Shown here piece after piece: positions 1-8,987 of a stretch of DNA of 18,596 nucleotides (position 1 is its first letter; the number at the start of each line of letters is the position of its first letter). Position numbers and translations under genes: made by a program. The notes under the pieces are model-generated. The model made no database searches, was not told where the DNA came from, and saw nothing but the letters and a program-made list of their open reading frames with translations. The DNA comes from an uncultured Capnocytophaga sp. (lineage in GTDB: Bacteria > Bacteroidota > Bacteroidia > Flavobacteriales > Flavobacteriaceae). Location: NCBI GenBank assembly GCA_915070235.1, contig CAJZFM010000007.1, positions 1 to 18,596 on the forward strand. The letters are read 5' to 3'.

Positions 1-126
1 CTTAAGAACTCCCATGACCTCCCTAAAGAACTCTTGGACTATATCCGCTTTATCGAGAAGGAAGTGGAGGTTCCTATTACCCTAGTATCGGTAGGGGCTG
101 ACCGTACACAAACCATTGTTTTCTAA
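1..126 (+). CDS. purA: Adenylosuccinate synthase, C-terminal end (partial)
   Basis: Only the last 41 codons are in the window; the gene runs off the left edge. The visible protein contains DYIRFIEKEVEVPI and ends in VSVGADRTQTIVF, which matches the C-terminus of PurA, where a conserved VSxGxDRxQTI segment closes the protein. PurA joins aspartate to IMP using GTP, the first committed step from IMP to AMP, in the cytoplasm. The stop is TAA at 124-126, and a DUF4270 lipoprotein gene starts 15 bp later on the same strand with no terminator between, so the two may be co-transcribed. The identification rests on a short tail but the match is distinctive. Confidence 0.9.
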   Translation, partial: LKNSHDLPKELLDYIRFIEKEVEVPITLVSVGADRTQTIVF

Positions 127-141
127 ATCAACCCGCTGAGA

Positions 142-1710
142 ATGAAGCATATATACCTATCTTTCCTATCCCTTACCGCTCTTGTGCTGACTACTTCCTG
201 CAATACTGATGGGGAGATCCGCCAAGTAGAGGGGAACATATTGGGAACATCGCTCTTTACACCTAAAAAGGACTCTATTGCACTGGAGTTCAACAATATA
301 AAAGTTAGTGCTATACAGACCAATAGCCAAAACAACCCGATCCTTGGCCAGCTTACCCAGGGAAGTCTCGGTACGACCAATGTGGCCTTGGTAACCCAAG
401 CCTTACTCTCTAGTGCCAACCCTACCTTTGGGGAGAAGACACAAGAGCAAGAGGCCTCTTCCTACAATGAGAATGAGACCGTGGAAAAGGTGTACCTTTA
501 TTTGCCTTTCTTTTCTACTGAGAAGAATATACAAGACCCCTCCGATGCTAAAAAGACGATCAAAACTTATACCTTAGACTCTATCTATGGTGGAAAAGAG
601 GCATCTTTCACCATGAAAGTGGAACAACTCAACCACCACCTAAGGGATATCAATAGCCAATTGGAATCACAGGTATATTACTCCAACGAGGTTTTCCCTA
701 CTGCCGCAACCTTGGCTGAGGTCAATGTAGCGGGAGCCAGCAACAATCCTATTGTTCGTTATCAGTTTGACGACCCTACCACCCAGACCAATGAGGCAAC
801 TAAGGAGAAAGACCGCCTTGCCCCTGGTTATCGTATAGAACTCTCCCCTACCCTCTTCCAAAGTCTGCTCTTGGACAAGGAAGGTGATAGCTCCCTTAGT
901 AGTAACGACAGCTTCCGCCAAGTACTCAATGGCTTGGTGATTTCTACAGCCAACTTCTCCTCTGGCCTTCTGGCACTTATCAATCTGAAAAACGCTAAGA
1001 TTGAGGTGGAGTATAACTATCAGTTCCAAAAGGACGGCAACACTTATACCAAGAAGAAGTCCTACGAACTCTCCTTAGGTGGTATCAGCTTTAACCAATA
1101 CACTGTTTCTGACGATACGGTTTCCCTCTCTCAAGATGCTATCTATCTCAAGGGCGGGCAGGGCTATGTTGCTGAACTAACCATACCCGAGAGCAACCCT
1201 GTCTTCCAGATGCTTAAGGCTAAAAAACCTATCATCAATCAGGCAGATTTATACCTATATGTGGATAAAACTAAGGTGAATCTCACCCAACAGCCTCCTT
1301 ATATACTCATATACAATGCTACCAAAGGCCTCCCTCTATATGACTATAGCGCTGAGATTTCTGGCAATACCTCCAGCAATGATATTGTCTCTATTGGGCG
1401 CCTGACAAAAGATAGTAAGGGAGATTATTACTATCATTTTTACCTAACTGACCACCTTACAAGCCTTGTAAAGAATGGTTCTGACAATGTGAAAATAGGT
1501 TTGGCCGTCTCCACTCACCTCTCCCAAGATACCAAAAGTACTGTTTCGGCTATGAGAAGTATCTCTTATAAGAATAGTGCTAATGAGGTTAAGAAAACCG
1601 TCTTAGGAAATGCTGAAAACACGCTCTATACAGTAGTTTATGGCAATGGCAACCAAGTTCCTGAAGGTAAAAAACTAAAACTTATGGTGTATTACACTCT
1701 TACAGAGTAA
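142..1710 (+). CDS. DUF4270 domain-containing lipoprotein
   Basis: A 522-residue protein with a lipoprotein signal peptide: hydrophobic stretch at about residues 4-18, then lipobox LTTSC with the acylated Cys at 20. It should be anchored in the envelope, probably the outer membrane. The body looks like DUF4270, a family known mainly from Bacteroidota. Supporting features are the early VSAIQTNSQNNPILGQ segment, a following NVALVTQ motif and repeated beta-rich stretches such as VEKVYLYLPFF. The start at 142 is chosen because it places the signal peptide at the N-terminus. There is no clear Shine-Dalgarno, which is normal for this phylum. It lies 15 bp behind purA and ends 3 bp from the stop of a convergent gene. 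The function of DUF4270 is not established; the family call comes from recognition, not a search. Confidence 0.8.
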   Translation: MKHIYLSFLSLTALVLTTSCNTDGEIRQVEGNILGTSLFTPKKDSIALEFNNIKVSAIQTNSQNNPILGQLTQGSLGTTNVALVTQALLSSANPTFGEKTQEQEASSYNENETVEKVYLYLPFFSTEKNIQDPSDAKKTIKTYTLDSIYGGKEASFTMKVEQLNHHLRDINSQLESQVYYSNEVFPTAATLAEVNVAGASNNPIVRYQFDDPTTQTNEATKEKDRLAPGYRIELSPTLFQSLLLDKEGDSSLSSNDSFRQVLNGLVISTANFSSGLLALINLKNAKIEVEYNYQFQKDGNTYTKKKSYELSLGGISFNQYTVSDDTVSLSQDAIYLKGGQGYVAELTIPESNPVFQMLKAKKPIINQADLYLYVDKTKVNLTQQPPYILIYNATKGLPLYDYSAEISGNTSSNDIVSIGRLTKDSKGDYYYHFYLTDHLTSLVKNGSDNVKIGLAVSTHLSQDTKSTVSAMRSISYKNSANEVKKTVLGNAENTLYTVVYGNGNQVPEGKKLKLMVYYTLTE

Positions 1711-1713
1711 TAA

Positions 1714-2445
1714 TTACAAATCCAAAACCACCTGATAATCATTTGCTTTGAGATACTCCAAAAACTGCTCCAATACATGGAGGGTACGCTCGGAAGTATC
1801 GTGCATGAGAATGATATTCCCTTGGTTTAACTTAGAGACAACTCGGCTCCATAGCCGAGTTTCGTCTTTTATAACCGTATCTAACGAACGTATATCCCAG
1901 CCTATTACCCTCTTGCCTGTACGCCTTACGGCTCTGGCTATATGTGGATTGGTAACCCCATAAGGGGGACGGAAATAAGGAGTCTCTACCCCCAACTGCG
2001 CCAAGAGTGCATCGGTTTGTTGTATCTCTTGGGTCATAGCAGCTGTGGAAGCAAAGCAATTCTGGGGGATATGGCTATAGGTATGATTGCCTATCAGGTG
2101 TCCCTCGTCCTTAATCCGCTGAACTATCTGTGGGTATTGCGCTATTTGTCGGCCTATGCAGAAGAAAATAGCCTTAGCCTCATATCGGTTGAGTAAATCC
2201 AAAAATAGCGGCGTTAGCTCCGTAGGGCCATCATCAAAGGTAAGTACCACCTGCCGCTTTTGCTTATTTTTCAAACGACAAAGAGTAGGCACAAAATAGC
2301 CTAAACGGATATCAAACACCCCCCAAGAGAGCAACCCCACAAAGAGTAACCCCAAGGCAAGGTAATACCCCCAGCCCCATGTATAGCAATAACCTACTCC
2401 AATCCCAAGGGCTAAGAGTAGGCAGTTATAGTAATGCTTAGTCAT
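1714..2445 (-). CDS. Polysaccharide deacetylase family protein (NodB fold, CE4-like)
   Basis: A 243-residue protein with one or two N-terminal hydrophobic segments (about residues 8-41), which should tether it to the membrane with the catalytic domain outside the cytoplasm. The NodB motifs appear in order: TFDDGP at 69-74 (catalytic base and metal Asp), HTYSH at 121-125 (metal His pair), FRPPYG at 158-163, a WDIRSLD segment at 183-189 and LMHD at 213-216 (catalytic His). All key residues are present, so it is probably active. The family removes acyl groups from N-acetylglucosamine-containing polymers; the substrate here (peptidoglycan, polysaccharide or glycan) cannot be told from sequence. 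Its ATG follows the stop of the upstream reductase after a single base, which suggests translational coupling. Confidence 0.88.
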   Translation of the reverse strand: MTKHYYNCLLLALGIGVGYCYTWGWGYYLALGLLFVGLLSWGVFDIRLGYFVPTLCRLKNKQKRQVVLTFDDGPTELTPLFLDLLNRYEAKAIFFCIGRQIAQYPQIVQRIKDEGHLIGNHTYSHIPQNCFASTAAMTQEIQQTDALLAQLGVETPYFRPPYGVTNPHIARAVRRTGKRVIGWDIRSLDTVIKDETRLWSRVVSKLNQGNIILMHDTSERTLHVLEQFLEYLKANDYQVVLDL

Positions 2446-2446
2446 T

Positions 2447-4612
2447 TTAGTAACAATCGGCTAATAGTTGTCCATTGGCCTTATAATAATCCGCGGAAAA
2501 GGGAGTGAGTTCTCCCAGCCATGTGGTAACATCCTTATACATATCCAAAGAACCACAGATCATCACCACCCCATCACTGGTTAGTACCTCTGTAAGTAGT
2601 GCGGCATCTCTCTTGAGCAAATCGGTCACATAGCCTCCATCGGTCTCCCGTGAGTAGATCAGAGAGAACTGCTTGACCTTTCCTTTTTGCTGCTGTGTTT
2701 CAAAGAAACGACGATACTCGGCAGCCATAGCATCATTATGGCGCAATCCTAAGTATACATGAACTTCAGCTTGCTTGTTTTGGTCGGCCATACCCAAGAA
2801 AGGTGCTACCCCTGTTCCGTTGGCTACAAGCACTACCTTTTTGGCTTTCTTAGGAAAATGGAAAGATGGGTTAGGCACGATTCGCGCTAAGAAAGTCTCC
2901 CCCTTCTTGAGCTGGTAGAGATAGCCTGAGCCTAATCCGTGTACATGTCGCTTAACGGTTAGTTGCAACTTGCCCCCTACTTTCCCTATAGAATAAAGGC
3001 GTTCTTGCTTGCCATCGGGATAGATAGCCAAGAGGTCTCCAGAGGTAAAACGTTGCTTTGTCTGTAGTACCAAGGAGAATGTCTCCTCAGGAGCTGTTTC
3101 CTTAGCCGCTTCCACTACTTTTATCTTTGTCAGTGCAGCTCTTTCTCCCTCATAGTAGGACGGAGTAGTCTCCAAGGCAAGTTCACTCAGCCCATTCCAT
3201 GCGGCTACCCATGCTACAAACTCCGCCGAGGATTGATCATTGACCGTATGCACAGGTAGCAGAGAAGTCGCCCAAGAGGTCTCTTTGAGTGCTTCCTCTA
3301 TAGCAAAAGCAAAAGCACAATAATCAGGATAGAGCTTGGAGCCAAATCCTACTATACTACAAGACAAAGCTCCTTGTGGAGTTGTACGTAATAGAGATAG
3401 GAACTGATCGGCATTGCTTGGAGGATTCCCTACCCCATAGGTTGAGGTAAATATAAGCAAATGGCTGCCCTTAGGATAGGTTTGGTAACTATTGAGTGGT
3501 GCCAAGTAGGCTTTCTTTCCCAAGGCTTGTAGTTGGACTAAGACCTTTTGAGCTACCGAAAGGGTATTACCGCCTTCTGAACCGTAGAGTAGGATATATT
3601 CCGCCTCGGCGGGAGTGCAGGTGTTGCGTATCTTTACCGACTTGCGGGAGAAGGTTATGACAAAACCTGTATAGATGAAAAAGAGCATCCCCACACAAGC
3701 AACAACCAAAATAGCTGCCCACCATACGCTGGTACGTCCTGTATGTAAGTCCTTACAAAAGCGGGCAAAAACCTGAGTTTTAGGATAGACCACCTCGCTC
3801 AGCACATGGCCTGTAAACTGGCTTACCACCAGTTCTCTATCCTTGAGCTTTACCAAATAGGCATCCTCATAAGTGGTGTCAAAAGGGAACTCTACACTTA
3901 CCACCTTGTCCAAGGTGATTTGGTTAAGTACGGCTATTTGCTGTACCTCCATAGGGTCTTCCCCATCGTAGGATTCTTCTACGGAGTAATCTACCTCGTA
4001 TTTTTCCTTTGGTTTCTCTCCTAAGAAGCGATTATATACCAGATAAGTACCAGTAAGACCTAAGATAAGCAGCGGAATAAGTAGCCACTTACCCAAAACA
4101 GTATGATAATAGCGAGAGAAACCGTCCTTTATCATCTTCTTAAAGAAGTTTCTCGCTCCGTTTTGTTTTTTAAAGATCAGCATAAGCCCTGAAAGCACAC
4201 TAAAGACCAAGCAAAGTGCAATAAAGCCCATAATGATGCGCCCCACATTCTTTAGCTCCAAAGAGCGATGTAGGGAAATCATGAATTTGACAAAAGCCGA
4301 GCGCTCCTCTACCTTACCCAAGACCTTACCTGTGAGTGGGTCTATATGGGCATTAACTTCTTTCCCTTCCTTGTCAGTTGCCTTGATTACAGCAAAGCCA
4401 CGTGGGTCTATAGTAAGGGAATTAACTTCTTGATAGGCCTCCCTGACCCCAGCAATGGATTGAGCTAAGGTGATTTGGTCAAGATGTTCCGCCCTATAGG
4501 AAGGATATTGTCTGTCTATATTATTTATGCCTATGATAATCCCTGTTACGGCGGCCAAGGCAAAGAACAAAGAGGCTATAATAGCCAGAGTTAAATGGAT
4601 ATAACGCATCAT
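2447..4612 (-). CDS. PepSY-TM / flavodoxin / FNR fusion, putative membrane flavoreductase
   Basis: A 721-residue three-part protein. Residues 1-322 form a PepSY-TM module with membrane segments near 7-29, 125-147, 176-195 and 297-321, and His residues at 6, 114, 170 and 290 that could ligate heme. Residues about 338-470 are flavodoxin-like, with FMN loop GSEGGNT (344-350) and STYGVGNPP (390-398). Residues about 490-721 are a ferredoxin-NADP reductase module, with FAD motif RLYS (538-541), GTGVAPF (599-605) and CGSLDMYKDV (687-696). Electrons should pass from NADPH through FAD and FMN to the membrane part. Relatives are often annotated as sulfite reductase alpha-like or linked to iron uptake, so ferric or siderophore reduction is a plausible role, but no TonB receptor or iron gene lies nearby. 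There are two ATG codons at the start; the first is used here. Confidence 0.85.
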   Translation of the reverse strand: MMRYIHLTLAIIASLFFALAAVTGIIIGINNIDRQYPSYRAEHLDQITLAQSIAGVREAYQEVNSLTIDPRGFAVIKATDKEGKEVNAHIDPLTGKVLGKVEERSAFVKFMISLHRSLELKNVGRIIMGFIALCLVFSVLSGLMLIFKKQNGARNFFKKMIKDGFSRYYHTVLGKWLLIPLLILGLTGTYLVYNRFLGEKPKEKYEVDYSVEESYDGEDPMEVQQIAVLNQITLDKVVSVEFPFDTTYEDAYLVKLKDRELVVSQFTGHVLSEVVYPKTQVFARFCKDLHTGRTSVWWAAILVVACVGMLFFIYTGFVITFSRKSVKIRNTCTPAEAEYILLYGSEGGNTLSVAQKVLVQLQALGKKAYLAPLNSYQTYPKGSHLLIFTSTYGVGNPPSNADQFLSLLRTTPQGALSCSIVGFGSKLYPDYCAFAFAIEEALKETSWATSLLPVHTVNDQSSAEFVAWVAAWNGLSELALETTPSYYEGERAALTKIKVVEAAKETAPEETFSLVLQTKQRFTSGDLLAIYPDGKQERLYSIGKVGGKLQLTVKRHVHGLGSGYLYQLKKGETFLARIVPNPSFHFPKKAKKVVLVANGTGVAPFLGMADQNKQAEVHVYLGLRHNDAMAAEYRRFFETQQQKGKVKQFSLIYSRETDGGYVTDLLKRDAALLTEVLTSDGVVMICGSLDMYKDVTTWLGELTPFSADYYKANGQLLADCY

Positions 4613-4614
4613 TT

Positions 4615-4703
4615 CAGTGAATAATGAATAATGAATAACGAAAAATGAATAGTGAAGGCATGAAGAGTATTTTTTTCACTCTTCACTTTTCACTCTTCAC
4701 TTA
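4615..4703. repeat. Heptad repeat array A, two facing halves
   Basis: This gap between two minus-strand genes is filled by 7-bp units. On the plus strand, 4615-4656 reads as six units in perfect register: CAGTGAA, TAATGAA, TAATGAA, TAACGAA, AAATGAA, TAGTGAA. On the minus strand, 4703 down to 4676 reads TAAGTGA, AGAGTGA, AAAGTGA, AGAGTGA; the first three bases are the stop codon of the DUF58 gene. The halves face each other across a T-rich centre. TGAAGAGT (4661-4668) can pair with ACTCTTCA (4678-4685), so a hairpin is possible. Direct reading of the sequence; function is unknown. Confidence 0.85.
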
Positions 4704-6023
4704 TATCATTCCCCTTGCTTTAAGCTCCAGATATTTATTGATACTCTGTAGCGTGAGCTGCTGGGGAGGGGTCAATAGGCACTGAATCCCGTGACGGGTC
4801 AGTTCCTGAACGATAAGCCGTTTCTCAAAAGAAAACTTCTCGGCGATGACCTTGTCATATACCTCTTGGATATGCTCGGAAGGCTTATGTAGGAGGTGTT
4901 CCAGTTCTGTATTTTGGAAGAATATCACCACCAAAAGGTGCTTTTTGGCTATGGCCTTTAGAAAGGGCAATTGCCGATATAGGCTGTTAGGTGTCTCAAA
5001 ATTGGTATAGAGCATCAGCAAACTGCGTTGCTTAATGGTATTATTAATATCCGAATAGAGCCTACCGAAATCCGTCTCCTTGAAATCTGTCTCTATATGA
5101 TAGAGCTTTTCCATGATACGCTGCATTTGGTCAGATTTGCGATCGGCCACTACCCTATCCTCTACCTTATGGGAGAAGGTGAAAATTCCTGCCTTATCCT
5201 GCTTTTTGAGAATGATATTGGTCAGTGCCAAGGAGGTATTAATCGCATAATCCAAGAGCGAAAGCCCCTCAAAGGGCATATACATACTGCGTCCCTTGTC
5301 TATAAGGGTATATACATGTTGCGCCTTCTCATCTTGGTACTGATTGACCATCAGCTGTGCTCGCTTGGAGGAGGCTTTCCAGTTGATCGTTCGCATATCA
5401 TCACCCTGTACATAGTCGCGTATATGCTCGAACTCCATGGTGTGGCCTATCTTGCGTATCTTCTTGATTCCATAGTCAAAAAGACGCTGAGAGAAAGCAA
5501 TCAGCTCAAACTTCTTCATCTGGATAAAAGACGGATAAGTGGCCACCATAGCATGCTCACAGGAGACATAGCGCTTTATAAACAGTCGCAAAGGTGTATA
5601 GACAAAGGCATTGAGCTTCCCAAAACTATACTCCCCTCGCTCAGTAGGGCGCAGGTAGTACTGGAATACCTGCTCTTGCCCTCCCCTGAAGTAAAGGGTA
5701 TATTCGAAATCTCGCTTTTGGAACTGAAAAGGAATCTCATCAATAAGCTGCATATACATAGGAAAGGGATATAGGCTCTTGATATGTACCTCTATAAGGT
5801 TCTCATCGCTATTGGAGAGCCTCTCTGGCAATACCCGCTGGGCTTCAATCCCCTTTTTAGTGGTGAAGACCAAAAGAAAATCCAAAAAACACACCAAAGC
5901 AAATACATACAGAGCCCCCTGCGCTATGGGAGTGAGCCTTACCCAAAAGAAAGAGAGGGTATAGAGTCCCATAAGGCAGAGCAACCAGATGAAAAAGCCT
6001 GTATGTAAGTATATTTTTCTCAT
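4701..6023 (-). CDS. DUF58 domain-containing protein
   Basis: A 440-residue protein with two N-terminal membrane segments (about 8-28 and 34-54) followed by a soluble part. Residues 198-220 carry the DUF58 signature, including IRDYVQGDDMRTINWKASSK, and IDKGRSM at 241-247 starts the von Willebrand A-like fold that follows. DUF58 proteins are the usual partners of MoxR ATPases and are thought to act with them as a membrane-linked chaperone or assembly factor; the biochemical activity is not known. The ATG overlaps the MoxR stop by 4 bp (ATGA), so the two are translationally coupled. It is the last gene of the six-gene block. Its TAA stop is also the first three bases of heptad repeat array A. 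Confidence 0.9.
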   Translation of the reverse strand: MRKIYLHTGFFIWLLCLMGLYTLSFFWVRLTPIAQGALYVFALVCFLDFLLVFTTKKGIEAQRVLPERLSNSDENLIEVHIKSLYPFPMYMQLIDEIPFQFQKRDFEYTLYFRGGQEQVFQYYLRPTERGEYSFGKLNAFVYTPLRLFIKRYVSCEHAMVATYPSFIQMKKFELIAFSQRLFDYGIKKIRKIGHTMEFEHIRDYVQGDDMRTINWKASSKRAQLMVNQYQDEKAQHVYTLIDKGRSMYMPFEGLSLLDYAINTSLALTNIILKKQDKAGIFTFSHKVEDRVVADRKSDQMQRIMEKLYHIETDFKETDFGRLYSDINNTIKQRSLLMLYTNFETPNSLYRQLPFLKAIAKKHLLVVIFFQNTELEHLLHKPSEHIQEVYDKVIAEKFSFEKRLIVQELTRHGIQCLLTPPQQLTLQSINKYLELKARGMI

Positions 6024-7006
6024 CGGGGTATGGCTACGCTTTCTATGATTTGTTGGATAATCTGTTCCGAGCGAATACCTTCCATTTCCTTTTCAGGGGC
6101 AAGAATTACCCTATGCCCCAGCACGGGATAGGCGGCTTGCTTGATATCCTCTGGGGTTACAAAGTCACGCCCTGCCAAGACTGCAAAACCTTTGGCTGCA
6201 TTGAGCATCGCCAAGGAAGCTCGCGGAGAAGCTCCTAAGTAGAGGAAGCTGTTCTCACGAGTGTTCTGGGTAATTTTAGCTATATACGCTATCAGCTGGG
6301 GTTCTACAAGTATATTCTTAACCATAGCCTGATAACGCACTAAGTCCTCAGCCGAAAGCACCTTGCTCACTGTAGCGGTCTTGTCCTGTGCCTTAGCCTC
6401 ATGCTCACGAGTAATAATCTGAATTTCATCTTCCAACGAAGGGTAGTCAATCACAATCTTAAAGAGAAAACGGTCAAGTTGGGCTTCAGGAAGGCGATAG
6501 GTGCCTTCTTGTTCTATTGGGTTTTGGGTAGCAATCACCAAGAAAGGGGGCTGCATCTTAAAGCGCAAACCGTCTATAGTGATTTGTCGCTCTTCCATCA
6601 CCTCAAAGAGGGCCGCTTGGGTCTTGGCGGGAGCTCGGTTAATCTCGTCAATAAGAATGAGATTAGAGAAGATAGGTCCTTTCTTGAACTCAAATTCTGA
6701 TTTCTTGAGGTCAAAGATAGACGTTCCCAACACGTCCGACGGCATAAGGTCAGGGGTAAACTGTATACGGCTAAAGCCTATATCCAAGGCCTTGGAAAGG
6801 AGCTTTACGGTAATGGTCTTAGCTATCCCTGGCACTCCTTCCAAAAGGACATGACCGTTGCTTAGCAGGGCTACCAGTAGGTAGTCTATCATCTTCTCTT
6901 GTCCTACGATGACCTTCTGAAGCTCGGAGCGCACCTGAGCTAATTGGTTTTGTAACAGACCAAGATCAATGCGGGAGGTAAATTCCAATTTATTGTTTTC
7001 GTCCAT
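6020..7006 (-). CDS. MoxR family AAA+ ATPase
   Basis: A 328-residue cytoplasmic ATPase of typical MoxR length. Visible motifs are Walker A GVPGIAKT (57-64), Walker B LILIDE (116-121), sensor 1 ATQNP (159-163), the LPEAQLDRF segment (172-180) and GASPRASLAM in the C-terminal helical lid, the sensor 2 region. MoxR proteins use ATP to help fold, insert or activate partner proteins and are nearly always encoded beside DUF58 or von Willebrand A proteins, as here. It starts 10 bp after the DUF4350 gene and overlaps the DUF58 gene by 4 bp. Neither BatA/BatB-type vWA genes nor a BatD gene follow, so this is the SpoIIM/RDD type of MoxR locus rather than the Bat operon. Confidence 0.95.
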   Translation of the reverse strand: MDENNKLEFTSRIDLGLLQNQLAQVRSELQKVIVGQEKMIDYLLVALLSNGHVLLEGVPGIAKTITVKLLSKALDIGFSRIQFTPDLMPSDVLGTSIFDLKKSEFEFKKGPIFSNLILIDEINRAPAKTQAALFEVMEERQITIDGLRFKMQPPFLVIATQNPIEQEGTYRLPEAQLDRFLFKIVIDYPSLEDEIQIITREHEAKAQDKTATVSKVLSAEDLVRYQAMVKNILVEPQLIAYIAKITQNTRENSFLYLGASPRASLAMLNAAKGFAVLAGRDFVTPEDIKQAAYPVLGHRVILAPEKEMEGIRSEQIIQQIIESVAIPR

Positions 7007-7016
7007 AGGTATATCT

Positions 7017-8198
7017 TTAATGTATGTTCCAAAATTCGTCTATCCATTTGTCCAACTGGGTAAGGGTTTCCTCTTGAGCTTGTTGGGTTTGCTCAAAGTG
7101 TATAATGGTGCCAACTATCTGTTGTACTAAGTCCTTATCCTTACCTGATTTGTTAGCTAACTTAGTGGCAAAATCCTCATTGATTTGCTGGGTATCGAGG
7201 TAGTATCTTTGTCTTATTTGGTCTAAGAAATAGGTGATCTTCTTGCGTACCATATCGGTGGCATCGCGCTCTTGGTAGTAGAGCGAACTGATGCTTTGGG
7301 CAAACTCAATGGTGGTATTCTTTGGCTTTTCTATCACAGGAATAATCCGCTGCTGGCGCTTCCCCTTAAAGAGCAGATATAGCAAAAAGCCCACGAGCAT
7401 CAAGTGCCAGGCCGTACGCAGCTGTGGCTGACTCATAATAAAGCTCAATTCGTCCTTCCCTTGGTTAGAAGGGACAAACCAAACCGTTGGTCTATCCTTT
7501 GGCAGATAGGAAAGCACTGTAGCGGCATAAGAGCGTACCTCTTGGCTCTCCTTGAGAAAATAGTTGGTAAAGGCTATCGGTGGCCCTAAGTGGAGAAAAA
7601 ACTTCCCCCTGCCATAAGGTACCTCTACAAAATTGATTTTCCGCCTCTCTTTTTTACCATCAGAGGAAAACGCATAGCCTAAGGCTTTATCTCGCTCCTT
7701 ATCTAATCTGGTAAAGTAATTGACTCTTATATAATCCCTCTCTGGACGCAGGTAGATTGGCTTATTATAAGAGGTACTATTGAGCTGTAGATTGACCTCA
7801 CTGACCATAAGCTGATAATTTGTTTTTATCTTCAGCGTATCCATTAGCCCATCATCATTATTAAGAAAAAGCGCTTGGCTACCTGCCTGCACATCAGAAA
7901 GTACCTTTTTGAGAGACACCTCATCTATTCCTTTTGTGGTGAAAATATAGTTACACTCTCCTTTTTGCTGATTTCTCCTGAGGTATTCGTAGGGCGTATA
8001 GGATATCCTATCTACCCTTTTAGAGAAAAAGTGCTTGAGCTGCTCACCAAAGATATAAAGCCCATAAGGCTGCTTGCTATTGGCATCATAGGTCTGCTCC
8101 CAATCCACCTTTCTATCGGCCGAGGAGAAGACAGTTAGTGCCATGACAATAACCACTACACTCAAAAGAATCAGATAATTACGTATTGCCTTTCCCAT
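7017..8198 (-). CDS. DUF4350 domain-containing membrane protein
   Basis: A 393-residue protein with an N-terminal membrane anchor (about 7-25), an extracytoplasmic region to about residue 255, a second membrane segment around 260-280 (HLMLVGFLLYLLF) and a charged cytoplasmic tail. The region after the first anchor, with SKQPYGLYIF at 41-50, looks like DUF4350, a family related in fold to glutamine amidotransferase-like proteins. I see no catalytic Cys motif, so a binding or scaffold role is more likely than an enzyme. Its ATG directly follows the stop of the DUF4129 gene with no base between. In this gene cluster DUF4350 is a standard companion of MoxR and DUF58; the role is unknown. Confidence 0.78.
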   Translation of the reverse strand: MGKAIRNYLILLSVVVIVMALTVFSSADRKVDWEQTYDANSKQPYGLYIFGEQLKHFFSKRVDRISYTPYEYLRRNQQKGECNYIFTTKGIDEVSLKKVLSDVQAGSQALFLNNDDGLMDTLKIKTNYQLMVSEVNLQLNSTSYNKPIYLRPERDYIRVNYFTRLDKERDKALGYAFSSDGKKERRKINFVEVPYGRGKFFLHLGPPIAFTNYFLKESQEVRSYAATVLSYLPKDRPTVWFVPSNQGKDELSFIMSQPQLRTAWHLMLVGFLLYLLFKGKRQQRIIPVIEKPKNTTIEFAQSISSLYYQERDATDMVRKKITYFLDQIRQRYYLDTQQINEDFATKLANKSGKDKDLVQQIVGTIIHFEQTQQAQEETLTQLDKWIDEFWNIH

Positions 8199-8987
8199 TT
8201 ACTTCTTTTTTTGAGTGTTTATATATCCCTGATAATCAGTCTTTGCCTCTTGGTATTGGACATCACTGATAGAGAACTCCCCATACCATATATAGTTATA
8301 CACCTTGGAGAGATAGACAAAGCGTGACTTCTGGATTGGGTCTTTGATTTCTCGCTCGTAGTCAGAGTTTGTTTTTCTCTCCTCCCAAGCTATTTGTCCT
8401 TTGTCAGAAAGTACCTTCAGTAGCCATAGGTAATATAGGCGAATGCTCTGGCGGGTATCATTCTGTTGCTCTGCTTTTTGTATCAGTGTAGGAAAATCGG
8501 CTTGGTGGAGATGCTTCTCTATGGCGTCCATAGGAATATCCGAAAGTTTTTCCTTACTCCTATCGGTTAGCCAGCGACCTTTGCGGCCAAGTGCCCAGCG
8601 TACCACAAAGAAAATAACAACCAATAAGAGCACAAAGCCCAATAGTTGTAGCATATGTTGTGCCCCATTCCTCCGTTCTTTTCCATAGATAAACTCTTCT
8701 ATCTTATTGATAATGCTTTCCAACACTTCCAGAAACGATGAAAGAAAAGCATCGTTCTTCCCTGAGGTATCTGAGTAATCAAAATCAGCAGTGTTGTATT
8801 GCTCTGGTACCCCTTCAAAGGAGCGCAGAGCATCGGGTGGAGTTTGCCTAACAGGAATCTGATAGGTAAGGCTATCTTTTTCATCTACAGCAAGCTCCTC
8901 TGTTTGTGCATACAAAGGTACTCCTATACACAAAAAGTATAGGAGTAGCCCGTATAATTGTATTTTTCGCCTATTCTTCTTGAGCAT
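8199..8987 (-). CDS. DUF4129 domain-containing protein
   Basis: A 262-residue protein with a cleavable-looking signal peptide (residues 1-28, ending LYAQ), a periplasmic segment of about 85 residues, one membrane span (about 112-132, LLGFVLLLVVIFFVVRWAL) and a cytoplasmic C-terminal domain. The last 60 or so residues, with the Tyr-Xaa-Arg-Glu and YIWYGEF features, match DUF4129. In other bacteria this domain occurs alone or at the end of transglutaminase-like proteins next to MoxR/DUF58 genes; here the transglutaminase part is absent. It overlaps the upstream membrane protein gene by 17 bp and abuts the DUF4350 gene, so translation is probably coupled. Function unknown. Confidence 0.78.
   Translation of the reverse strand: MLKKNRRKIQLYGLLLYFLCIGVPLYAQTEELAVDEKDSLTYQIPVRQTPPDALRSFEGVPEQYNTADFDYSDTSGKNDAFLSSFLEVLESIINKIEEFIYGKERRNGAQHMLQLLGFVLLLVVIFFVVRWALGRKGRWLTDRSKEKLSDIPMDAIEKHLHQADFPTLIQKAEQQNDTRQSIRLYYLWLLKVLSDKGQIAWEERKTNSDYEREIKDPIQKSRFVYLSKVYNYIWYGEFSISDVQYQEAKTDYQGYINTQKKK

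Noticed and set aside
667..1029. A 120-codon minus-strand frame inside the DUF4270 gene
   Set aside because: It is antisense to a lipoprotein gene with a clear signal peptide and has no motif or start signal of its own.
5028..5774. A 248-codon open frame on the plus strand
   Set aside because: It lies wholly antisense to the DUF58 gene, whose motifs and operon overlap are convincing. The product has no recognisable domain.
6020..7006. MoxR gene as part of a Bat (aerotolerance) operon
   Set aside because: No vWA BatA/BatB, BatC or BatD genes follow; the neighbours are the SpoIIM/RDD/DUF4129/DUF4350 set.
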